NCBI GenBank assembly: GCA_947448375.1
Contig: CANFMY010000006.1
Location: forward strand, 1-37,749
Origin: Comamonadaceae bacterium
GTDB taxonomy: Bacteria; Pseudomonadota; Gammaproteobacteria; Burkholderiales; Burkholderiaceae_C
Length of the DNA stretch: 37,749 nucleotides
Reading direction: 5' to 3'
Of this stretch, positions 28,178-37,640 are shown piece by piece; the stretch's first letter is position 1, and the number at the start of each line of letters is the position of its first letter. The notes beneath the pieces were generated by a model that worked only from the letters and a program-made list of their open reading frames with translations, was not told the origin of the DNA and did no database searches. Made by a program: the position numbers and the translations under genes.

Positions 28178-29998
28178 ATGCGTCACGCTGCTTCCTCACC
28201 GCCTCTGCCGGCCCATGCGCCGAGTTCTTCGCGCACGGACAACGAAACCTTGCGCCGCCTGTTGCCCTACCTGTGGACTTACAAGTGGCGCGTGATGATT
28301 GCGCTGGCCTTCATGGTGGCGGCCAAGCTCGCCAACGTGGGCGTGCCGGTGTTGCTCAAGCACCTGGTGGACGCGATGGACTTGAAACCGGGCGAGCCCA
28401 CGAGCTTGCTGGTGGTGCCCGTGGCGCTGTTGCTGGGCTATGGCGTGTTGCGACTGTCGGTCTCGGCCTTCACCGAGTTGCGCGAACTGGTGTTTGCCAA
28501 GGCCACGCAGGGGGCGGCCCGACGCATGGCGCTGGAGACCTTTGAGCATTTGCATGGTTTGAGCCTGCGTTTCCACCTGGAGCGCCAAACCGGCGGGATG
28601 ACGCGCGACATCGAGCGCGGCGTGCGTGGCGTGGAGTCACTGATCTCGTATTCGCTCTACAGCGTGGTGCCCACGCTGTTCGAGGTGGCGCTGGTGCTGA
28701 CCATTTTGTCGGTGCAATTCGACCCGTTGTTTGCGCTGATCACCGTCGCCGCGCTGGTGTTTTATGTGGTGTTCACCATTCGCATCACCGAGTGGCGCAC
28801 CCAGTTCAGGCGAGAGGCCAATGAGTTCGATTCCGTGGCCCACACGCGGGCCATCGATTCGCTGCTCAATTACGAAACGGTGAAGTACTTCAACAACGAA
28901 GCATTCGAGTCACAGCGGTATGACGACAGCCTGCAACGTCTGCGCACGGCACGATTGAAAGCGCAAACCACCTTGAGTGTGCTCAACACCGGGCAGCAAC
29001 TCATCATTGCCGTGGCGCTGGTGGCCATGCTGTGGCGCGCCACGCAAGGTGTGGTCGACGGGCGCATGACCCTCGGAGACCTGGTGATGATAAACGCGTT
29101 CATGATTCAGCTCTACATCCCGCTGAATTTTCTGGGCGTGCTGTACCGTGAAATCAAGCAAAGCCTGGCGGACCTGGACCGCATGTTCCTGTTGCTGGAC
29201 CGCGAGCGTGAAATCGCCGACGCGCCGCACGCCACCGACCTGCACCTCACACAGCCCCCAACCGTGCGCTTCGAGCAGGTGGCTTTTGCCTATGACCCTG
29301 CGCGCCCCATCCTGCATGACTTGAGTTTCGAGATTCCGGCGGGCAAGACCGTGGCCGTGGTGGGCTCTTCCGGCGCAGGCAAATCCACCCTGGCTCGGCT
29401 GCTCTACCGTTTTTATGACGTCACAGCAGGGGCCATCCTCATCCAGGGCGTGGATCTACGTGACTGCACGCAGGACAGCCTGCGTCGCTCCATTGGCATC
29501 GTGCCGCAAGACACCGTGCTCTTCAATGACACCGTGGGCTACAACATCGCCTATGGTCGTCCGGGTGCCGAACCGCAGGCCATTGAAGAGGCTGCTCGCT
29601 CGGCCCGCATCCACGACTTCATCCAGGCCAGTCCCAAGGGCTATGACACGCTGGTGGGCGAGCGCGGCTTGAAACTCTCGGGCGGCGAGAAGCAGCGTGT
29701 GGCGATTGCCCGCACCTTGCTCAAGAACCCGCCCATCCTGATTTTTGATGAAGCCACCTCGGCCCTGGACAGCGCCAACGAGCGTGCCATCCAGGCCGAG
29801 TTGCAGGCCGTGTCCCGCAACAAAACCACGCTGGTGATTGCGCACCGACTCTCCACCGTGGTGGATGCGCATGAAATTCTGGTGCTGGACGGTGGTCGCA
29901 TCGTCGAGCGGGGCACCCACGCCCTGTTGCTGGCGCAGGGTGGGCGTTATGCCCGCATGTGGGCTTTACAACAAGCCAGCGAATCGACCGCGAATTGA
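28178..29998 (+). CDS. Atm1-type (ABCB/HMT) ABC exporter, fused TMD-NBD
   Basis: TLRRLLPYLWTYKWRVMIAL; INYETVKYFNNE-like LLNYETVKYFNNEAFE; Walker A GSSGAGKST; LSGGEKQRVAIARTLLKNPPILIFDEATSALDS. Confidence 0.93.
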   Translation: MRHAASSPPLPAHAPSSSRTDNETLRRLLPYLWTYKWRVMIALAFMVAAKLANVGVPVLLKHLVDAMDLKPGEPTSLLVVPVALLLGYGVLRLSVSAFTELRELVFAKATQGAARRMALETFEHLHGLSLRFHLERQTGGMTRDIERGVRGVESLISYSLYSVVPTLFEVALVLTILSVQFDPLFALITVAALVFYVVFTIRITEWRTQFRREANEFDSVAHTRAIDSLLNYETVKYFNNEAFESQRYDDSLQRLRTARLKAQTTLSVLNTGQQLIIAVALVAMLWRATQGVVDGRMTLGDLVMINAFMIQLYIPLNFLGVLYREIKQSLADLDRMFLLLDREREIADAPHATDLHLTQPPTVRFEQVAFAYDPARPILHDLSFEIPAGKTVAVVGSSGAGKSTLARLLYRFYDVTAGAILIQGVDLRDCTQDSLRRSIGIVPQDTVLFNDTVGYNIAYGRPGAEPQAIEEAARSARIHDFIQASPKGYDTLVGERGLKLSGGEKQRVAIARTLLKNPPILIFDEATSALDSANERAIQAELQAVSRNKTTLVIAHRLSTVVDAHEILVLDGGRIVERGTHALLLAQGGRYARMWALQQASESTAN

Positions 29999-30014
29999 CA
30001 GCTGAGGCGGGCGC

Positions 30015-30590
30015 TCAGCCAATCGGCCACACGACCCCGTTTTCGTTCAGGATGGCGTCCAGCGGCACATCGTGCGCCTCGGGTTCCAGGTCCGGCAGGA
30101 AGCCTTGCGCAAACCCCAGGCCCACGGTGAACGGCTTGGGCTGCAAGGCCGCGAGTGTGCGGTCATAAAACCCGCCGCCATAGCCCAGTCGGTAACCGCC
30201 CGCGCCGTAGCCCACGCAGGGCACAAACAGCAGCGTGGGGACGATCACCTCGGTGTCCTTGGGTTTGGGGATGTTGTAGGCGTCCTCTTCCATGGGGCAG
30301 CCCGGGTACCAGGCGTGAAACTGCAGCGTGTTGTTCTCGCGGTCCACCACCGGCAGGCCGATGCGACGGCGTTGTGGTTGCTCGAGCAACTCGCCGTCTT
30401 CCTTCCAGCGGTGCAAGGCCGGCAAGGGGTCGAACTCGCCCTTGATGGGCCAGTAAGCGCCAATCATGGCGTCGGGGCGGCCCACCAGCCAGATGCGCAT
30501 CACCCGCTGCAGCAAGTCGGCTCGCTGCAGTCGGTCTGGCATGTTCAGACGCTGCTCGATCAGTTCCTGGCGTTGAGTTTTCTTGTTCAT
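30015..30590 (-). CDS. 5-formyltetrahydrofolate cyclo-ligase
   Basis: MNKKTQRQELIEQRLNMPD; YWPIKGEFDP; VPCVGYGAGGYRLGYGGGFYDRTLA. Confidence 0.9.
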   Translation of the reverse strand: MNKKTQRQELIEQRLNMPDRLQRADLLQRVMRIWLVGRPDAMIGAYWPIKGEFDPLPALHRWKEDGELLEQPQRRRIGLPVVDRENNTLQFHAWYPGCPMEEDAYNIPKPKDTEVIVPTLLFVPCVGYGAGGYRLGYGGGFYDRTLAALQPKPFTVGLGFAQGFLPDLEPEAHDVPLDAILNENGVVWPIG

Positions 30591-30772
30591 GGCAAGGGTG
30601 GGGGCAAGGGCAGGGGACAGCGCAAGATGGCGTAGAACACGGACAAGGCGGGCTCGCAGCCTCACCCTGAATGGTCAAGGGAAGCTTCCAGGGAGCCTCC
30701 GATGCGAGCCCCAATGGTAACTGGACTCCCCCTCGCCTGACTGACGCGCATCATCCCGGGGATAATCGCGCC

Positions 30773-32869
30773 ATGCTAGCAATGACAAGGCTTTTCAAAC
30801 GCTCGGTGGCCCGGGTGCTGCCCAACGTACACGTGCGGGTGCAGCGGGTTGCACTGATGACAGCGCTGATGGTGGCCGGTGCGTTCCCGGGCGCGCAGGC
30901 TCAGACCAATACCCTGACAGCCGCTCAGACCTCCGAGCGCGGCGACGCCGCGGTGATCGAGATGTCGCAGGCCTTCAAGCGCAACGACCGCAAGCGCCTG
31001 ACCGCCCTGTTGCCGCAGGCTCGAGGGCACCTGCTCGAACCCTGGGCCGCTTACTGGGAATTGCGTGCCCGTCTCGACGAAGCCAGCTCCTCCGAGATTC
31101 GCCAGTTTTTGCAACGCTATGCCGGCACCTACCAGGAGGATCGGTTGCGCAACGACTGGCTGTTGTTGCTGGGCAGTCGGCGCGAGCTGTCCACCTTTGG
31201 CGACGAGCAAATTCACTACCGCATGCGCGACGACCGCGAGGTTCAGTGTTACCAGGTCTTGCTCGATGTCCAGAACAAGGGCGCTCAGATTCTCACCTCG
31301 ATGGTGGACGAGGTGCGTCGCTTGTGGATGCTGCAGCGCGAGGGCGACGAAGGCTGTGCCTGGGCTGCTGATACCTTGTTCGATGCCAAGCGTCTGAGTG
31401 CGCTCGATGTGTGGCGCAAGGCGCGTTTGTCTGTCGAACACAACCGACCGCGCCCGGCGCGACAGGCGGTGCAGATCGTTGCGCCCGATGCCCTGGGCAC
31501 ACTCCCCGATGTGTTGGGTCAGCCCTCGAAATTTCTGGCTCAGCGCATCGCCGCCCCTCAAAAGGTGCGTCAGGAATTGGTGGTGTTGGCCTTGGTGCGC
31601 ATCGCCGCGAGCGACCCGGACGAAGCCGCCAAACAGCTCGCCAACAAATGGAGCCCCTACCTCACCAGCGAAGAACGGCATTGGGTGTGGGGCGTGATTG
31701 GCCGTCAATCGGCCATGCGTCTGGACGACGACGCGCTGGACCACTTTGCCAAGGTGCGCAACGACCGTGACCTCAACGACGACATGCTGGGTTGGAAAGT
31801 GCGCGCCGCGCTGCGCGCAGGCAACACGCCGCGTTGGTCGGTGGTGGAATCGGCCATTGGTCACATGAGCGCGGAGGCGCGACGCGACCCCACCTGGGCG
31901 TACTGGCTGGCGCGTTCTCTGCAGGCGCGACGCCCCACCACGCCGGCGCTGAACCAGGAAGCCACCCAACTGCTCGAGAGCATTGCCGGACCACGCGGTT
32001 TTTATGAACAACTCGCGCTCGAGGCGCTGGGTCAATCCATCGTGCTGCCCGAGCGGCCTGCCGCACCCACGCCAGACGAGTTGGCGGTGGCACGGGCCAA
32101 TCCTTCCCTGCGCCGCGGCTTGCATGCCATCGCCATCGGTCTGCGCCCCGAGGGGGTACGCGAGTGGAACTACGGGACCAACCTGGTCAACGCACAAGGC
32201 CAGGCCGGACGCATGACCGACCGTGAACTTCTCGCGGCGGCCCACTGGGCCTGCGAGCAGCAGGTGTGGGACCGCTGCATCAACACCATGGACCGGGCCC
32301 GCCAGGAGTTCGACGCCGAATTGCTCTTTCCCATGCCGCACAAAACCGCGGTGCTGCAACGCACCCGCGAGATCGGCCTGGATGCCGCCTATGTGTATGG
32401 CCTCATCCGGCAAGAGAGCCGTTTTGTCACCGATGCCCGCTCGTCGGTGGGGGCGTCGGGCCTGATGCAGGTGATGCCGGCGACAGCGAAGTGGACAGCA
32501 CGCAAGATCGGGCTGAACCAATTCACCCTGGATCAACTCAATCAACGCGACACCAACATTGCCATTGGCACGGGCTACCTCAAACTGGTGCTCGACAACT
32601 TTGAAGGATCGCAGGCCCTGGCTGCCGCTGCTTACAACGCGGGACCTTCGCGCTCGCGCCGCTGGCGCAACGGCCCCTTGCTGGAAGGGGCGATCTGGGC
32701 CGAGAACGTGCCCTTCAATGAAACCCGCGACTACGTGAAGAAGGTCTTGAGCAACGCCACCGCCTACGCCGCGCTCATCAGCGGCCAGCCACAGTCGCTC
32801 AAGGCCCGGCTAGGCCTGGTGGGGCCGCGCGATGCTGCCGCGCAACCGGACAACGCGGAGTTGCCGTGA
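30773..32869 (+). CDS. slt: Lytic murein transglycosylase (Slt family)
   Basis: Soluble-lytic-transglycosylase catalytic domain: VYGLIRQESRFVTDARSSVGASGLMQVMPATAKWTARKIG; NIAIGTGYLKLVLDNFEGSQALAAAAYNAGPSRSRRW. Confidence 0.9.
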   Translation: MLAMTRLFKRSVARVLPNVHVRVQRVALMTALMVAGAFPGAQAQTNTLTAAQTSERGDAAVIEMSQAFKRNDRKRLTALLPQARGHLLEPWAAYWELRARLDEASSSEIRQFLQRYAGTYQEDRLRNDWLLLLGSRRELSTFGDEQIHYRMRDDREVQCYQVLLDVQNKGAQILTSMVDEVRRLWMLQREGDEGCAWAADTLFDAKRLSALDVWRKARLSVEHNRPRPARQAVQIVAPDALGTLPDVLGQPSKFLAQRIAAPQKVRQELVVLALVRIAASDPDEAAKQLANKWSPYLTSEERHWVWGVIGRQSAMRLDDDALDHFAKVRNDRDLNDDMLGWKVRAALRAGNTPRWSVVESAIGHMSAEARRDPTWAYWLARSLQARRPTTPALNQEATQLLESIAGPRGFYEQLALEALGQSIVLPERPAAPTPDELAVARANPSLRRGLHAIAIGLRPEGVREWNYGTNLVNAQGQAGRMTDRELLAAAHWACEQQVWDRCINTMDRARQEFDAELLFPMPHKTAVLQRTREIGLDAAYVYGLIRQESRFVTDARSSVGASGLMQVMPATAKWTARKIGLNQFTLDQLNQRDTNIAIGTGYLKLVLDNFEGSQALAAAAYNAGPSRSRRWRNGPLLEGAIWAENVPFNETRDYVKKVLSNATAYAALISGQPQSLKARLGLVGPRDAAAQPDNAELP

Positions 32870-32952
32870 ATCGATTCATGTACCGCGACCTGAACAGCCT
32901 CATGCATTGCCCCGTTGTCACGCCACTTCAAGGCCACTCGCGCTGATCGACC

Positions 32953-33567
32953 ATGGCACGTCCCAAGTCAGCCTCTCACGATCTGCGCCGCGAAGCGATT
33001 CTGGACATCGCCGCCCAGTGCTTTGCCGACAGCAGTTACCCGGCGGCCAGCATGAACGACATTGCCCACGCCGGGGGCACGTCCAAGGCGCGGCTCTACC
33101 ACTACTACGAGAGCAAAGAGGCCATTCTGTTTGACCTGCTGGACCGCTACACCCAGCGCTTGCTGGTCATCATTGGCGAGAGCGAGGCAGCGGCCCAGCG
33201 GCTCAACCTCGATGATCGTGCGGCCTTGCACGAACTCATTCGCCGCTTCTTGCAAGAGTACGAAACCTCGGCGACCCGACACGTGGCCTTGCTCAATGAC
33301 ACCAAGTTTCTGGGCGAGACACAGCGCGAACTCATCGTGCATCGGCAGCGCGACGTGGTGGCGGCGTTCACCCGCTTCATCAAACGCGCCTATCCCGAGC
33401 GCTTCACGCCACACAACCAGACGGCCATCACCATGATGGTGTTTGGCATGATCAACTGGACCTTCACCTGGTTGCGACCTGGCGGCACCATGAGCTATGC
33501 CGCCTTTGCCAGTGAGGTGATCCGCACGCTGGAGTCGGGCTTGGCGGACGCGCCCCCCGCACCCTGA
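32953..33567 (+). CDS. TetR/AcrR family transcriptional regulator
   Basis: RREAILDIAAQCFADSSYPAASMNDIAHAGGTSKARLYHYYESKEAILFDLLDRY. Confidence 0.9.
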   Translation: MARPKSASHDLRREAILDIAAQCFADSSYPAASMNDIAHAGGTSKARLYHYYESKEAILFDLLDRYTQRLLVIIGESEAAAQRLNLDDRAALHELIRRFLQEYETSATRHVALLNDTKFLGETQRELIVHRQRDVVAAFTRFIKRAYPERFTPHNQTAITMMVFGMINWTFTWLRPGGTMSYAAFASEVIRTLESGLADAPPAP

Positions 33568-33634
33568 CACCCACTCGCCTCCGCGGCAGGCGAGCCCTCA
33601 TTAGAATGAGCGCCAACACCTCAGGAGAAGCTCC

Positions 33635-34615
33635 ATGTCCAAAGCCTTCGCCAGCCAGGCCGACCTGGCCGACAAAAAAATCACCTTCGAGCAACTGAGC
33701 CCGCACTGCTGGGCCTACACCGCCGAGGGCGACCCGAACTCAGGCGTCATCATCGGTGACCAGTACATCATGGTGAGCGACGCCACCGCCACGCCCGACA
33801 TGGCGCGCGACCTGATCGCCAAGATCCGCACCGTCAGCGACAAGCCCATCAAGTATGTGCTGTTGACCCATTACCACGCCGTGCGCGTGCTCGGTGCCAG
33901 CGCCTACGCTGCCGAGGGCGCCACCGAAATCATCGCCAGCCGTGGCACCTACGAACTGATTGTCGAACGTGGCGCGCAAGACATGAAGAGCGAGATGGAG
34001 CGCTTCCCGCGCCTGTTCCGCGGCGCCGAGGGCGTGCCGGGTCTGACCTGGCCGACGATGGTCATCGGGGACGGCACGCCCGGTCGTCAGGGCAGCCTGC
34101 GCCTGGACCTCGGTGGCGTGCTCGTGGACATCTGGCATCCGGGCCCGGGCCACACCCGCGGCGACACCATTGCCTGGGTCGAAGCCGAGAAAGTGCTCTT
34201 CAGTGGCGATCTGGTCGAGTACGAAGCGGGTGTGTACACCGGAGACGCCCAGCTCGAAGAATGGCCTGCAACGCTGGAAGCCTTGCGCGCCTTGAAAGCC
34301 GAGGCCATCGTGCCCGGACGCGGCGAGGCCATGAAAGGCCAGGCCAACGTGAACAAGGCGCTGGACTACACCCAGCGCTGGGTGGAGACGCTGTTCCGCT
34401 GTGGCCGTGAAGCCGTGGCACAACAACTCGACCTCAAAGGCGCGATGGCCCATACCCGCCAAAGCATGGACCCCATCTTTGGTCATGTGTTCATCTACGA
34501 GCACTGCCTGCCATTTGATGTGAGCCGTGCCTTTGACGAAGCCGCGGGCATCAAGAACCCGCGCATCTGGACGGCTGAGCGCGACATGGAGATGTGGAAG
34601 TCGCTGCAGGCCTGA
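33635..34615 (+). CDS. MBL-fold metallo-hydrolase-like protein with altered metal-ligand motifs
   Basis: LLTHYHAVRVLGASAY, HPGPGHTRGDTIAW, LFSGDLVEYEAG, VPGRGEAM. Confidence 0.85.
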   Translation: MSKAFASQADLADKKITFEQLSPHCWAYTAEGDPNSGVIIGDQYIMVSDATATPDMARDLIAKIRTVSDKPIKYVLLTHYHAVRVLGASAYAAEGATEIIASRGTYELIVERGAQDMKSEMERFPRLFRGAEGVPGLTWPTMVIGDGTPGRQGSLRLDLGGVLVDIWHPGPGHTRGDTIAWVEAEKVLFSGDLVEYEAGVYTGDAQLEEWPATLEALRALKAEAIVPGRGEAMKGQANVNKALDYTQRWVETLFRCGREAVAQQLDLKGAMAHTRQSMDPIFGHVFIYEHCLPFDVSRAFDEAAGIKNPRIWTAERDMEMWKSLQA

Positions 34616-34639
34616 GGGGCGTCCTTCCTCAACGCGCCA

Positions 34640-35473
34640 TCAGCGCGCCATCAACGCGCGGGCATCCCGCTCATACTTCTGCAACCGTTTGAGCGCGGAC
34701 TGCCGTTGCTCGGCGCTGGTGCTGTTGTGCATCTGCGCCATGGCGCGGCAGTTGAAGTCGTTCAGCCGGTCCACATAAGCCTGGTGGGCGGGCGCCGGTG
34801 ACATCACACTGCGTTGTAGCAAGCCCCGAATCTGGCGGCGCAGTTCATCGGGCGCAGGCCGCTGCTGTTGCAAGCCTCGCAGCGTGGCGACGATGTCTTC
34901 CTGTCGGCGCAGGCGAATCGCTTCGCCCAGCGAGACGTCGTAGGGCGAGCGCTCGGCTTGCTGACGCAGCAGGCGTTGCTGCTGGGCGTCGAGCCGTCCG
35001 TAAAAATCCTCGACGCGCTCGCGCGTTCGCTGTATCCGCTTTTTCAGCAACTCGTCCGCAGCCGGCTCCAGCCAATCGCGTCGCCAGTCGCGGTGGTGGC
35101 GTTCCAGCTTGTTGCGCAGGTGCTCGAGTTGTTCGGCTGTTAGGCTGCCCGCCAGGCGCGCCATGCCGGCATCGGCGGTATCGGCCAGGGTGGGCAGGCT
35201 CTCCCAGATGTCGCGGTAGACCTTGCAGGATTGTTCCTCGCTCACATCCTGCAGCGCCATCGACTGCAGTTGCTGCAGCCACTGCGCGTAACGGGGCAAC
35301 TGGGTGCTGCGATGCCACTGCTGGTAGGCCTGCAGGTCGTCAATCAGCACCGGCCGCTGCTCGGTGTTGACGTCCACAAACCGGTCGATCCACCAATACG
35401 CCAGATCGGGGCTGTTGTTGTAAACGGTTTGCAACATGCTGCACCCGCCCAACACGAGCGGCATCAACCCCAT
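34640..35473 (-). CDS. DUF6279-like lipoprotein of unknown function
   Basis: MGLMPLVLGGCSMLQTVYNNSPDLAYWWIDRFVDVNTEQ with lipobox LGGC; start codon choice inferred. Confidence 0.7.
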   Translation of the reverse strand: MGLMPLVLGGCSMLQTVYNNSPDLAYWWIDRFVDVNTEQRPVLIDDLQAYQQWHRSTQLPRYAQWLQQLQSMALQDVSEEQSCKVYRDIWESLPTLADTADAGMARLAGSLTAEQLEHLRNKLERHHRDWRRDWLEPAADELLKKRIQRTRERVEDFYGRLDAQQQRLLRQQAERSPYDVSLGEAIRLRRQEDIVATLRGLQQQRPAPDELRRQIRGLLQRSVMSPAPAHQAYVDRLNDFNCRAMAQMHNSTSAEQRQSALKRLQKYERDARALMAR

Positions 35474-35576
35474 GAGCCAAGAAGTGCGCCAGCGGTGCCA
35501 CCCGGTCAAGGGCTCGCTGATAATGGGGGCATGGCTAACCAATAGCCGGGGCCATCCCCGGTGGAGAATCCAGCGC

Positions 35577-36962
35577 ATGAAGGCAGTTGATGTGGTGATC
35601 ATGGCGGCGGGCAAAGGGACTCGCATGCACAGCAGTATGCCCAAAGTCTTGCAACACCTCGGTGAGAAGGCCCTTGTTCAGCACGTCATTGACACGGCCA
35701 CGGCCCTGAAGGCACGTCACACGGTGGTCATCACCGGCCACGGGGCCGAGCAGGTCGAAGCGGCCCTGGCCGGTCAACCCGGCTTGCAGTTTGTGCGTCA
35801 GATGCCGCAACTGGGCACCGGCCACGCTTTGCAACAGGCCGCGCCCGTGCTACCCGACGATGGCGTCACTGTGGTCTTGTCTGGCGATGTGCCGCTCACG
35901 CAGGCCGACACCCTGCAGGCCTTGCTCGATGCCAGTGGTGGCGAGCGGCTGGCGCTGCTCACGCTCGAGATGGACGACCCCAGCGGGTACGGGCGCATTG
36001 TGCGCCAGGCCGATGGCTCGGTGCAGGCCATCGTCGAGCACAAGGACGCCAGCGACGCGCAGCGCCGCATCCGGGAAATTTACAGCGGCATCATGGCAGT
36101 GCCCACCCGCTTGCTGCGGCCCTGGTTGCAGCGCCTGCGCAATGACAACGCCCAGCAAGAGTATTACCTCACCGATGTGGTCAAGTTGGCCGTGGCGGAT
36201 GGCCAGTCGGTGGTGGCCCAGGTGCTCACAGACCCGGTGCAGGTAGCAGGGGTGAACACCCCGGTGCAACTGGCCGAACTGGAGCGTGCCTACCAGCAGC
36301 GGCGTGCGCACGCGCTCATGCTGCAAGGCGTGCGGTTGCGAGACCCGGCACGCTTGGATGTGCGCGGCGAGCTGACCTGCGAGCGCGATGTCGAGATCGA
36401 TGTGAACTGTGTGTTCCAGGGCCGTGTGCACCTGGGCGAAGGTGTGCGCATCGGGGCCAACTGCGTACTCGCCAACGTCACCATCGCAGCGGGCGCGGTG
36501 CTGCAGCCCTTCACCTGTGTGGAGGGCGGCGCGGAAGGCGTGACCGTGGGGCCGCGTGCCACGGTCGGTCCCTTTGCGCGACTGCGCCCCGGCGCTCAGC
36601 TGGGGGCCGATGTGCACGTGGGCAATTTTGTCGAAATCAAAAACTCCACCCTGGCCGATGGGGCCAAGGCCAACCACCTGGCCTATTTGGGCGATGCCAC
36701 CGTGGGTGAGCGGGTCAACTATGGGGCGGGCAGCATCACGGCCAACTATGACGGCGCCAACAAGCACCGCACCGTCATCGAGGCGGATGTGCACGTGGGC
36801 AGCAACTGCGTGCTGGTGGCGCCTGTCACGCTGGGGGCGGGCGGCACCATTGCCGGCGGCTCCACCATCAGCAAGAACACCGAAGCCGGTGCACTGACCG
36901 TGGCGCGTGGCAAGCAAGTGAGCATTCCCAACTGGAAGCGCCCCGTCAAGAAAACCCCCTGA
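35577..36962 (+). CDS. glmU: Bifunctional N-acetylglucosamine-1-P uridyltransferase / glucosamine-1-P acetyltransferase
   Basis: MKAVDVVIMAAGKGTRMHSSMPKVLQHLGEKALVQHVI; left-handed beta-helix; GDATVGERVNYGAGSITANYDGANKHRT. Confidence 0.97.
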   Translation: MKAVDVVIMAAGKGTRMHSSMPKVLQHLGEKALVQHVIDTATALKARHTVVITGHGAEQVEAALAGQPGLQFVRQMPQLGTGHALQQAAPVLPDDGVTVVLSGDVPLTQADTLQALLDASGGERLALLTLEMDDPSGYGRIVRQADGSVQAIVEHKDASDAQRRIREIYSGIMAVPTRLLRPWLQRLRNDNAQQEYYLTDVVKLAVADGQSVVAQVLTDPVQVAGVNTPVQLAELERAYQQRRAHALMLQGVRLRDPARLDVRGELTCERDVEIDVNCVFQGRVHLGEGVRIGANCVLANVTIAAGAVLQPFTCVEGGAEGVTVGPRATVGPFARLRPGAQLGADVHVGNFVEIKNSTLADGAKANHLAYLGDATVGERVNYGAGSITANYDGANKHRTVIEADVHVGSNCVLVAPVTLGAGGTIAGGSTISKNTEAGALTVARGKQVSIPNWKRPVKKTP

Positions 36963-36989
36963 GCGCGTGGTCCACCCGGTTGGGTGCCC

Positions 36990-37520
36990 TCAGGCAGCGG
37001 TAGGGGTGTCTTGGTGTGCCGCACCCGGCAGCCACACCCTGGGGTTGCATTTGGCACGGCGCACCGCAAAAAACGTTCGCACGTTGCGCACATTGGTTTG
37101 CACGCCCAGCAGGCGCTGCACCAGGGCCTGGTAGGCCGGCATGTCGCGCACCAGCACCACCAGCACAAAGTCCGGACCGGCCGACACGCGCCAGCACTGG
37201 CTGACTTCGGCGTCTGCCACGGCGCGTTGCTCAAAGGCGTCCAGGTCTTGTGCGCTTTGGCGCTCCAGGGTCACCTCCAGAATGGCTTGCAAGCCTTCGC
37301 CGTAGTGCTCGGCCAAGGGCTCGGGCCGCAGGATGGCCACTTGCCGCTCGATCAAGCCCACCGCGTGCAGCCGGCGCACGCGGCGCAGGCAGGTGGGGGG
37401 GGATAGGCCGATGGCGAGCGCCAGGTCCTGGTTGGAGCGCGACGCATCCTGCTGCAGCAACTGCAGGAGGCGTTCATCGATCGTATCCAGATCAATTTTT
37501 TGTTTCAAAATAGAACTCAT
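36990..37520 (-). CDS. Lrp/AsnC family transcriptional regulator
   Basis: LDTIDERLLQLLQQDASRSNQDLALAIGLSPPTCLRRVRRLHAVGLIERQVAIL. Confidence 0.93.
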   Translation of the reverse strand: MSSILKQKIDLDTIDERLLQLLQQDASRSNQDLALAIGLSPPTCLRRVRRLHAVGLIERQVAILRPEPLAEHYGEGLQAILEVTLERQSAQDLDAFEQRAVADAEVSQCWRVSAGPDFVLVVLVRDMPAYQALVQRLLGVQTNVRNVRTFFAVRRAKCNPRVWLPGAAHQDTPTAA

Positions 37521-37522
37521 AT

Positions 37523-37570
37523 TGGAATTTTATTCCGTCACTATTATTAATGGAAATATTATTTCAATTA
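37523..37570. promoter_or_regulatory. Two AT-rich palindromes upstream of lrp/asnC-type gene (TGGAATTTTATTCCG; TAATGGAAATATTATTTCAATTA)
   Basis: Inverted repeats GGAAT-TTT-ATTCC and a 23-mer with 10 of 11 arm pairs matched; resembles Lrp-family boxes. Confidence 0.6.
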
Positions 37571-37596
37571 ATGTATTTTAATATTTTTTTATTGCA

Positions 37597-37630
37597 TGGT
37601 TGGTGACATACAGTCGTGAGTCACCAACCA
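37597..37630. promoter_or_regulatory. 11-bp perfect inverted repeat TGGTTGGTGAC-N12-GTCACCAACCA directly upstream of glmS RBS
   Basis: Read directly; ends 10 nt before the glmS ATG. Confidence 0.6.
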
Positions 37631-37640
37631 GGAGCCCTCC

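Noticed and set aside
34629-34662. Short direct repeat CGCGCCATCA x2 near the DUF6279 stop
   Set aside because: Two short GC-rich copies at a gene end; consistent with chance and codon usage.
36958-36994. Possible bidirectional terminator between glmU and the Lrp gene (CCTGAG...CACCC-ggtt-GGGTG...CTCAGG)
   Set aside because: Stems are short and interrupted and no convincing U-tract is present; not confident enough to list as a feature.
37521-37640. glmS ribozyme/riboswitch
   Set aside because: Leader is too short and lacks recognisable glmS ribozyme architecture; only a simple inverted repeat is present.
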